Source of the DNA: Acanthaster planci
Lineage: Eukaryota; Echinodermata; Asteroidea; Valvatida; Acanthasteridae
NCBI RefSeq assembly: GCF_001949145.1
Contig: NW_019091450.1
Span: forward strand, 1,090,532 to 1,104,788
Reading direction: 5' to 3'
DNA: 14,257 nt
How positions within the stretch are numbered: the stretch's first letter is position 1; the number at the start of each line of letters is the position of its first letter. Below are positions 1-6,255 of this stretch, one piece after another. The notes under the pieces are model-generated. The model saw only the letters and a list, made by a program, of their open reading frames with translations. It ran no database searches and had not been told where the DNA came from. Position numbers and translations under genes: made by a program.

Positions 1-550
1 TAGCAATTTTTAATGTCCTATTCTTTTTCCTTCCGGCTCTCATAATATCCACTCTTTGCCGTCTGATCAAGTGTCTTTAGCTATTTGAATTTCTAGCCGT
101 ACTACCACATGGCCAAGCGACCTTTTGCTAATGGCATAAAGGACACTAGCGTATGCCGTACATGCCATTAATTCTACAACAACAACAACAACAACTTTTG
201 GTAATGGCTTATCGTGGTTGCCTTTCTGACTGTGCCCCGCGAAATCGAAACGAAGAGGTGTACTCACCAAGTATTTTGTCAATATGAACATTATATCTGT
301 AATATTATAATACTTGGGTGCTGAATAAAATAGGATATTTGGATTCTTAAACCATTAGGCGATTTCTGTCCTCGGACGCTCGTTACCTGCAGTTTTTCTA
401 TTTTGGCAATGCATGCGGATTGACCTTAATTTCCTATGCATGTAATGATATGGTCACATTCCTTTAACTCAAGGATTCAAACGGACACTTCGAACATAGT
501 ACAATGTAATAAGGCTCATTATCCATTTCTTAGCGAATACTTTAGCCTTT
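1..550. other. Non-coding sequence, no gene recognised
   Basis: AT-rich sequence with no reading frame that resembles a known protein. The only distinct feature is the ACA microsatellite. The short motif at 122-139 (cttttgctaatggcataa) has a similar copy at 196-213 on the other side of the microsatellite, matching about 15 of 18 positions, which may be chance. If the receptor's ectodomain exons lie further upstream, this is intron; otherwise it is intergenic. Confidence 0.5.
176..195. repeat. (ACA)n microsatellite
   Basis: Uninterrupted trinucleotide repeat of about 6.7 units, read directly from the sequence. On the minus strand it would encode a short valine run, which explains a spurious open frame there. 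Confidence 0.95.
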
Positions 551-570
551 TTTGCATGTAGGCTGGCCTT

Positions 571-1180
571 ACTTTCGTCCCTCCAAGTCCAGATGTGACT
601 GTGAGGACGGACGCGTCGCTATTCGGATGGGGAGCCTTTCTTCCTCCACTCCGCGTCTCCGGGGTCTAGGGCACTGCCTGTTGAGGCAACCATATCAACG
701 TGTTGGAACTCCAAGCGGTGTTCAACGCTCCTCGTCACTTCTGACATTACTCAGTAGGTTGTTCCTCTCGAGTCCAGCGCGACACCACAACGACAGTGAC
801 GTACATCAATCGTCAGGGCGGCACTCGCCCTTCCCAACTTCTGCGCCTTTGCGTGGCAGCTCTTCATGTGGACGATCGATCAGGGTATCAGCCCTCAACC
901 TGTCCACTTGCGGAAACCAGCAACAGCACAGCAGACGAACTCTCTCGGGCGCTGTCCTACCGACTGAGTGGACTCTTTATCCGAATGTTGTCAGCCAGAT
1001 TTTCGCGGAGATCGAGCGAAACTGACGAGACTCCAAGTACGACGGCTGCTGGTCCTTCCGGTCAGAGAGTACATCTTCTGTCAGCCCAAGTCAGGGATCC
1101 TCCACCCACCACCGGAGAGTCTTCACTTGACGTGCTGAGCGTTGTCCAACGATCTTTCAGGGCGCAGGGTTCTTCTGCAG
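571..1180 (+). pseudogene. RNase H region of DIRS-type pol, broken
   Basis: In an intact element this domain degrades the RNA strand during reverse transcription. Read in the frame of 571, the sequence gives TDASLFGWGAF, HINVLELQAV, a D-T-T-T-T-V-T-Y-I-N-R-Q-G-G segment and TADELSRAL, a typical retroelement RNase H series. The acidic residues Asp (610-612), Glu (706-708), Asp (781-783) and Asp (934-936) are all present. Two in-frame stops, TAG at 667 and TGA at 742, interrupt it. Homologous-looking sequence then continues in the third frame (PTEWTLYPNVV at about 960-1000). It moves to the second frame from about 1022 (CQPKSGILHPPPESLHL), with a further stop at 1136. The reverse transcriptase that should precede it is missing. 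The C-terminal part overlaps the start of the recombinase in a different frame, as in DIRS elements. Confidence 0.8.
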
Positions 1181-2200
1181 ATGCTGCGTCTATTTCGGCC
1201 CGGGGTCGCCGGCTGTCCACTCACAAGATTTACATCAGCCGACTACATATCACATTTTGGTGCGACGACCATGATGTTTCTGTAACCGAAGGTCCTGTGA
1301 GTTCCGTTGAAGAATTCTTCGTGTGTCTGTTCCACTCAGGCCTCGAGGTTGCTGCAGTCCGCAACTACTGGTTGGCCTTGCCGTCTGTCCACGCACGCTT
1401 CAGCGATGGCTCGACTCTCTCCGACAACGCTGCTATCCAACATCTCCTTCGAGGGATGTTTGTCTAGCGTCCTCACGTCAAACGCCTCATCTTATCCTGG
1501 GAACTCGAAAGCTTTCCTCTAGCTCTTGCCAGTCCCCCCTTTCAGAACTACTGGCTGATGCGTCTGACCTGCATCTCAGCATCAAGTTGGCTGTCCTCAC
1601 GGTTGTTACATCGAGACGGGGTCGTGGGCTACATGCCCTGTCGATTGCCGGTGGTCACACCCGCTGGGAGCAACATAAGGTTCGTTATATCCCAACCATC
1701 GGGTTTTTGACGAAAAACCAGACGCATACCTTCCGGACTCCCAGCATAATTGTTCCCTACATAGTCTCACTTTCGGGAGACGACTCTGACAAGAGATGGT
1801 GTCCAGTTCGGACTCTCAAGTGATATCTTCCCAGGACCAAGCATTACTGAGAATCTAATTCCCAGCTCTTCGTCACCACGACGAAACCCTTTTCATCCAT
1901 TCATGGACAGTCTGGACCATTATCTATCCGAGACTGGCCGGCACAACATGATAGACGACCCGATCTCACGTCAGGGCCCACGACGTTTGGGCCGCCTGTG
2001 TGCCCTGGTCGTTCTTCAGAGGAATTCCTCTAACTGCACTCTGCCGGGCGAGTTGCTGGAAATCTCCCTCCACTTTCACCGAGTGCTACCTGAAAGATGT
2101 TCTGCAAAGCGAAACTGCCCATAGCAAAGCGACCCTGCGCTCGGCGGTCCAGGCAATATCCAGCGCTGTTCCGAGCTGGGCGGTGGATACTTCGACTTAG
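1139..2200 (+). pseudogene. DIRS-type tyrosine recombinase, broken
   Basis: This enzyme would join circular cDNA to the target DNA through a tyrosine-DNA intermediate. The N-terminal SAM-like part is readable in the first frame from about 1139 to 1467 (SVVQRSFRAQG, ARFSDGSTLSDNAAIQHLLRGM), ending at a TAG at 1465. The core continues in the third frame from about 1536 to 1823 (LADASDLHLSIK, IPTIGFLTKNQT), with stops at 1821 and 1848. A short piece follows in the first frame from about 1897, and the catalytic C-terminus is in the second frame from about 1976 to 2200 (AHDVW, SFFRGIPL, FTECYLKDVLQS). The box-B pattern His-x-x-Arg reads His-Asp-Val-Trp, with Trp at 1988-1990 in place of the catalytic Arg. 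The presumed nucleophile Tyr is retained at 2087-2089. Three or more frame changes and at least three stops show it cannot make an active enzyme. Confidence 0.82.
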
Positions 2201-2313
2201 GAGTTTCTCCTGGTGAGTGCTTGCTCTTGCGACACCCGCCTTATGTTCCTATTAGTAACTACACTCCCGTCACCGACCCACATCCAGGGTTCCGTGTCAC
2301 TCGGCATATGTAG

Positions 2314-2398
2314 GCTGGGCAGAGGTATGTGAGCGCAGGAGACTCCTCCCCCACGTGGAGTGGGTTGGGTCTCCTAGTGATTCTTACCCTTGCCCAGC
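2314..2398. repeat. 85-bp interrupted palindrome centred near CACGTG
   Basis: Matched segments are symmetric about position 2356: GCTGGGCA (2314-2321) with TGCCCAGC (2391-2398), GGTA (2324-2327) with TACC (2385-2388), and GGAGAC (2338-2343) with GTCTCC (2369-2374). The self-complementary octamer CCACGTGG (2351-2358) lies near the centre. The equal spacing of all three pairs argues against chance. It probably belongs to the terminal or internal complementary region of the DIRS element. Confidence 0.8.
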
Positions 2399-2628
2399 TG
2401 CTCCCGCCCATCCTTCCCACTTTGGCTCCGATGGTTTTCACCGCTTCGAAAAGAAGGACGAACATGGCGGCGGGACCGCAGTGCATTGTGGAGGGTCACG
2501 GGGCAGTATGCATAATCAAGTCTTTTCAGTGAATTTTAATAGGCACATTTGCATAGGAAATTTGCATATGTAGGCTGAGCATGGGTAAGTATCACTAGGA
2601 GACCCGACCCACTCCACGTGGGGGAGGA
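2344..2628. repeat. 50-bp inverted repeat pair of the DIRS element
   Basis: The segment 2344-2393 is the reverse complement of 2579-2628 with 47 of 50 positions matching, separated by 185 bp. The mismatches are single substitutions. Both arms contain the E-box-type core CCACGTGG. Just outside the left arm is gcatatgtaggctgggca (2304-2321), and a direct near-copy with one difference, gcatatgtaggctgagca, is at 2564-2581. DIRS elements carry inverted terminal repeats and an internal complementary region. Which arm is which cannot be decided without an intact copy. Confidence 0.9.
2547..2567. promoter_or_regulatory. Two octamer motifs (ATTTGCAT) in the DIRS repeat zone
   Basis: ATTTGCAT occurs at 2547-2554 and again at 2560-2567, 13 bp apart, just before the inverted-repeat arm that carries CACGTG. 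ATTTGCAT is the classic POU-domain (Oct) binding octamer and CACGTG is a bHLH E-box. Their pairing next to the repeat suggests a remnant promoter of the element, but this is inferred from motifs only. Confidence 0.4.
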
Positions 2629-2960
2629 ATTTGTCTTTAAGAGCCAAGAATGAAGTAGTAGCGCTATTTACACTTATGATCGTCTTATAATTTGTGTACA
2701 CGGTGACCTTTGCCCTAAGTTTGGTGCACATTACACATGCCCACACACTTGCAGCCGCTACCAGGGCACAAGTGAGGACATGCCCTGTGTCGCGCAGTTT
2801 ATGCTAGTTCCAGCATATGCGGTCCGAGAAAAAAGCAAGGACTGGTCCGATGACTGAGTCTGTGGGCATCAACCATTCTAAAAGATTTTTCTTCTCAGAA
2901 TTAAATAGTTCAAAAATATACAAATGTTGTTTAGAAGAGGCTCTGAATCTGAAGCAGCTC

Positions 2961-2980
2961 TGTGGTTGTTAACAACCACA
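2961..2980. repeat. Perfect 20-bp palindrome
   Basis: TGTGGTTGTTAACAACCACA is identical to its reverse complement over all 20 bases. It contains TGTGGTT, a Runx-type core motif, on both strands, and GTTAAC at the centre. No function is established. Confidence 0.95.
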
Positions 2981-3391
2981 TTCATCTAGTTTAATTTGGA
3001 TGCATGATCCGGAATGCAGCAGGAGTTTTGCAAAAAACGGGAGACCCTGTGTCTAAAAAGAGGATTTTACTATAATTAGAATGTCTTGAGAAATTTTCAT
3101 TTTTTTCAGTCTTCTTCAAAATATATCAGGCACAACAAGATCCGTGGCAACCATCAAAAAGGGCGCCTTTGTAGGGTTAAACGCCACGAGACTGAAGTGA
3201 GTCTTCTGTAATAAGAAAAGGTTGATAATTATAAAACCTTAAATGAGCAGGATTAAATAGAAAGACAGAACATCCGACAGACAGGACGGCCGATGGACAG
3301 ACAGATAACTTTCAAAAAAGGATTGCATTATTGCCATTTACAACCACTGTCCTGGTTTAACTTTAGGGAAGGTTGATCCGTTTTGAGCAAT

Positions 3392-3467
3392 ATTCTTTTA
3401 AGAACTCAAGTGAAATGTGTTAGCAAACCATTCTTTTAAGAACTCAAGTGAAATGCGTTAGCAAACC
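3392..3467. repeat. Tandem duplication, 2 x 38 bp
   Basis: The unit beginning attcttttaagaactcaag is present twice back to back (3392-3429 and 3430-3467) with a single difference (gtgtt versus gcgtt). This is a recent local duplication within the probable intron. Confidence 0.95.
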
Positions 3468-3859
3468 ATGCAATAACAGATTTAGTCTTGGTGGTCATTT
3501 AAAACTGGTCTTGTGTCTACACATATTCTTTATGGTTTGAAGATTTATGGTTTCGCTGTTTTTACCAGTGATTTGTACAATTCCTTTCACAAACCTGTTG
3601 TTTCCCGGCAAAATGCACTTTGTTTGTCCTAATCCATCATTTTTACATATTATTAACTGTCACCCAGTTGGCTTGGTAGGGGTCACAGTGATTTTGCAGT
3701 TTGCTAGTGAAAAAAAATGCCAGCATAGTTAATCTGTTCAAAAATTAACTCCACTCACCATTCAATATCACACAAGGTACTGTTTCTGTGGTACTCCTTG
3801 CATGCTGTCATTGAGACTTTGAACTTGAAATTCCACCTAAATTCGTTGTCAGCAGAAAT

Positions 3860-3879
3860 TCGTTTGATTAATATTTCAG
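3860..3879 (+). other. 3' splice site (acceptor) of the receptor exon
   Basis: A T-rich tract ending in tttcag is followed directly by the first coding base at 3880. The receptor frame meets a TAA at 3869-3871, just inside the proposed intron, so coding cannot continue upstream in frame. Homology to the receptor hinge begins right after the AG. The exon starts with the third base of a codon, so the intron is phase 2, the phase known for introns between leucine-rich-repeat exons in LGR genes. Confidence 0.85.
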
Positions 3880-5116
3880 GTGGACATTGGCTGATGATTA
3901 CCGCCTGTGCTGCGCCTTGTCAAGGCTGCAGGATTTCTCTGTAAAGGACGACTGCTTAACTACAAAGGTTAAACCCGACTTGAACCTGTGCGACAGCCTT
4001 ATGCCGAACAATGCATTACGCGTGGCATTGTGGACGTTGGGAATAAGCGCGCTTGTCGGTAATTTTTGTGTCATCATGTGGAGGCTCCTGCAAAAAGGAG
4101 ATCGAGGGGGTAAAAAGACTCTGTCGCTTATGGTTGGCAATCTAGCTGCAGCAGACCTGCTAATGGGTGTGTACATGTTGATTATGGCAGTTGCAGATCT
4201 GGAATTTGGCGAACAGTACTTTCTCCAGGCCCCCGAATGGCGTTCCAGCACACTGTGTAAAGTCGCTGGAGTTCTGGCAGTTCTGTCCAGTGAGGCTTCG
4301 GTGTTTTTCGTTACTCTAATCAGTGTTGACTGTTTCCTTGGTATTGTCTTTCCATTAAGATCCCTAAGTCTGGAAATCAAGTCGACAAAATTTGTCTTTG
4401 TTATCCTGTGGTGCCTGGCATTGTGTCTAAGTGTTATCCCAACAATTTACGTTGGTTCTGATTCAGATGTATATGGACTTTCGGATGTTTGTATCGGCCT
4501 TCCTCTAACAACGAAGGCGTCCAGGGTGGTGGCCAAGACATCATCTTTTAATTGGAAGGAACGAAAGTCTTTTGGCATTCACTATCAAGATTTTCCGGAA
4601 GCTACAGGATGGAAGCCATCTTGGATCCTGTCAATCGTACTCTTTCTTGGCGTAAATTTGATTTCATTCCTGATTGTGCTGTGTTGCTACATCGCCATTT
4701 TTATCAGCGTCAAGTGGACAGCCAGAGCTGCCCACTTAACGAGAAAAGCTGATAGGGATCGTGCAATCAAAATGGCGGTCAAGATGGCTTTGATTGTAGC
4801 GACTGATTTCTGCTGCTGGATGCCAATAATCATAATGGGGATCCTATCTCAGACAGGAACAGTCAAGCTGTCTACCAACATGTACGCGTGGACTGCAGTC
4901 TTGATTCTGCCAATTAACTCTTCCCTCAATCCCTATCTGTACACGTTTTTCACTGTCTGTTGCGTTAAGCCCAAAAAAGAAACTTTGCATACCTACGCAA
5001 AGAACAAAGAAAACAAACAAACACACATATACACACTGAGCGGACATTCTGGCGAAGAGAATATTGAGGGGGAAATGCAGCCAAATCAACGTGATGCGGG
5101 ACTGAAGCAAAATTGA
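3880..5116 (+). CDS. LGR/relaxin-receptor-like (GRL101-type) GPCR, terminal exon with all seven helices
   Basis: A class A receptor that would couple an extracellular ligand to G proteins at the plasma membrane. Residues are counted from the TTG-encoded Leu at 3887. There is a hinge with paired Cys (DDYRLCC, about 3-9, and later Cys at 23 and 35). Helix 1 has GN at 58-59, and helix 2 has NLAAADLLMG with Asp90. Cys124 and Cys202 are the expected disulfide pair. Helix 4 has Trp175, helix 6 has TDFCCWMP (306-313), and helix 7 has NPYLY (348-352). Cys358 and Cys359 follow helix 7 and could be palmitoylated. The helix 3 motif is Asp-Cys-Phe (148-150), not Asp-Arg-Tyr/Phe. Extracellular loop 2 is long, about 57 residues. 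There is no initiator Met; the first in-frame ATG encodes residue 40, inside the hinge, so this is the 3' exon of a larger gene whose ectodomain lies upstream. The stop is TGA at 5114. The hinge and TDFxCW motif favour the LGR/RXFP group over other rhodopsin-like receptors; the exact subfamily is uncertain. Confidence 0.93.
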
Positions 5117-5430
5117 TGGGAAGAAACTAACAGCTGTCCTTAAATTTCAAACAGCTTCACGATTTCCGCAGTCATCAAAACCACGCATTTCTTTGTAACT
5201 TTGATAGATTTTTGTCCATTTCATTTTAGGTGCAGGATTTGGCATCAAAAATATAAAACGTAAAACGCAAGAAGCTGTAAAAAGCAATGCCTTTTATTGA
5301 ACAACTAGTAATTTGAGGGGGCTAAAACCCAGCGGACGTAGGTCTACAAAGCATACAGGTGTGTACCGACTGATTGAGGTGTTGGGAATGCAGCCCCCTT
5401 GTGATTACTTCTAGTCAGCAAATAAAGCTT
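5117..5430 (+). other. Probable 3' untranslated region of the receptor gene
   Basis: Non-coding sequence directly after the receptor stop codon, running to the first good poly(A) signal. It contains a short inverted match, agggggct near 5318-5325 and agcccccttg near 5392-5401. The true transcript end is not visible from sequence alone. Confidence 0.5.
5421..5426 (+). terminator. Candidate polyadenylation signal AATAAA
   Basis: First plus-strand AATAAA after the receptor stop, 305 bp downstream. A second AATAAA lies at 5500-5505. The downstream GT-rich element is weak, so either site, or both, may be used. Confidence 0.45.
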
Positions 5431-5469
5431 TGGTCGGCAAATGAATCAAAAAGTGGTACACCAACGATA

Positions 5470-5660
5470 TAGGCAATAGCCGTTGGCATTTCCCGAAAGA
5501 ATAAAATGTAGCGTATCTGGGATTCCATATTACACGACACGAGGTTTGCTAACGAGATACAAGTCGGAAAATGGACTCTGGCACCACCACAAGAAAAATT
5601 CTTCGCTACGCCCCTGAAATCATGAACTTTGATACAAAACAACATATAATAATTCACTTC
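5470..5660 (-). repeat. Possible interspersed-repeat fragment
   Basis: On the minus strand the sequence tttcaggggcgtagcgaa, followed by an A/T-rich stretch and tggtggtgccag, translates in part as FRGVAKNFSCGGA. Patterns of this kind are familiar to me as spurious frames from dispersed repeats in invertebrate genomes. No ends or target duplications were found, so this is a weak call. Confidence 0.3.
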
Positions 5661-5789
5661 TGCACACACTCCTAATGGAAGTGTTCTCCGTGCATATTAA
5701 TAATCAAGATACCTTCCTTGGATAATAACAAGGCTTCTCCACATCCGCTAGAAGCTCGACCCATTCAGGCGTTATAGCAAATCAAGTGC

Positions 5790-5820
5790 ACTTACTCTTT
5801 CCCTTTGGAAGAGTAAGTAC
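5790..5820. repeat. Short hairpin, 10-bp perfect arms
   Basis: acttactctt (5790-5799) pairs with aagagtaagt (5809-5818) across a 9-base loop, and the flanks add one more possible pair. There is no T-run or gene next to it. Confidence 0.75.
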
Positions 5821-6230
5821 AAGTAATGTCCACAGAGAGTCAAATTCCGTTCAGGCACTGTTGCGGTTCTTGTACAAGTACGCAGTCATGGTTGAAATAG
5901 GAGACATACCAACACCTAAAAAACACCTGAACTGGTGACATCGCATTAGACACGGCTTTCACCAGCTGAGAGACAAAGTGCATGTACTCATGTTTTGTAG
6001 TTTAGGGTGAAATCAAATTTTGTAAAAGCTACTCATACACAATCGTTCCTATATCACCGCAGGCCTAAGGTCCGTTGATCCCTTTTCTTGCGTATTATTT
6101 TTTCCTTTTCGCTTACCTGTTCCTCGGAGTTTGTCTTCGAAGGAGGACAGATTTATGGCGTGAACATATACTTTGTGATTTATTTGGTCTGAAGTTTCTC
6201 GTGTTCGGAGATGTTCTGAGCCTTACTGTT

Positions 6231-6255
6231 GGCTAGGCTCGGCTGGGCTTGGCTT
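6231..6255. repeat. Pentamer repeat (GGCTN) x 5
   Basis: Five consecutive pentamers, GGCTA, GGCTC, GGCTG, GGCTT and GGCTT, read directly from the sequence. A minor tandem repeat in otherwise AT-rich sequence. Confidence 0.85.

Larger units (their letters stand above)
551..2628 (+). mobile_element. Degenerate DIRS-like (tyrosine-recombinase) retrotransposon remnant
   Basis: The order RNase H, then an overlapping tyrosine recombinase, then inverted and complementary repeats downstream, is the layout of DIRS-order retrotransposons, which use a tyrosine recombinase instead of a DDE integrase. What is seen: an RNase H region with four acidic residues in the expected places, a recombinase region in overlapping frames, and a 50-bp inverted repeat after it. 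No reverse transcriptase region is present upstream of 571, so the copy is internally deleted or 5' truncated. Several stops and at least five frame changes make it non-coding today. The right limit is set at the end of the second inverted-repeat arm and could extend further. The left limit is set where a motif resembling the downstream repeat begins. Family assignment is by recognition of conserved motifs, not by a database search. Confidence 0.85.
2629..3859. other. Probable intron upstream of the receptor exon
   Basis: No reading frame here resembles a leucine-rich repeat, LDL-receptor class A or other ectodomain exon. The stretch precedes a splice acceptor and contains a 20-bp palindrome and a 38-bp tandem duplication. 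A GACA-rich stretch at about 3262-3305 is loosely repetitive. That it is intron rather than intergenic sequence follows from the terminal receptor exon lacking its own start. Confidence 0.6.

Noticed and set aside
2581-2592. Minus-strand ATACTTACC, identical to the start of U1 snRNA
   Set aside because: The sequence after it does not continue as U1. The match is simply the complement of a splice-donor consensus.
2259-2746. Several open frames on both strands across the inverted repeat
   Set aside because: The similar peptides on the two strands come from the inverted repeat itself, not from a gene.
3898-4380. 160-codon open frame on the minus strand
   Set aside because: It lies antisense within the receptor exon, where the plus-strand protein is clearly conserved. 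It has no recognisable domain and is explained by codon structure on the other strand.
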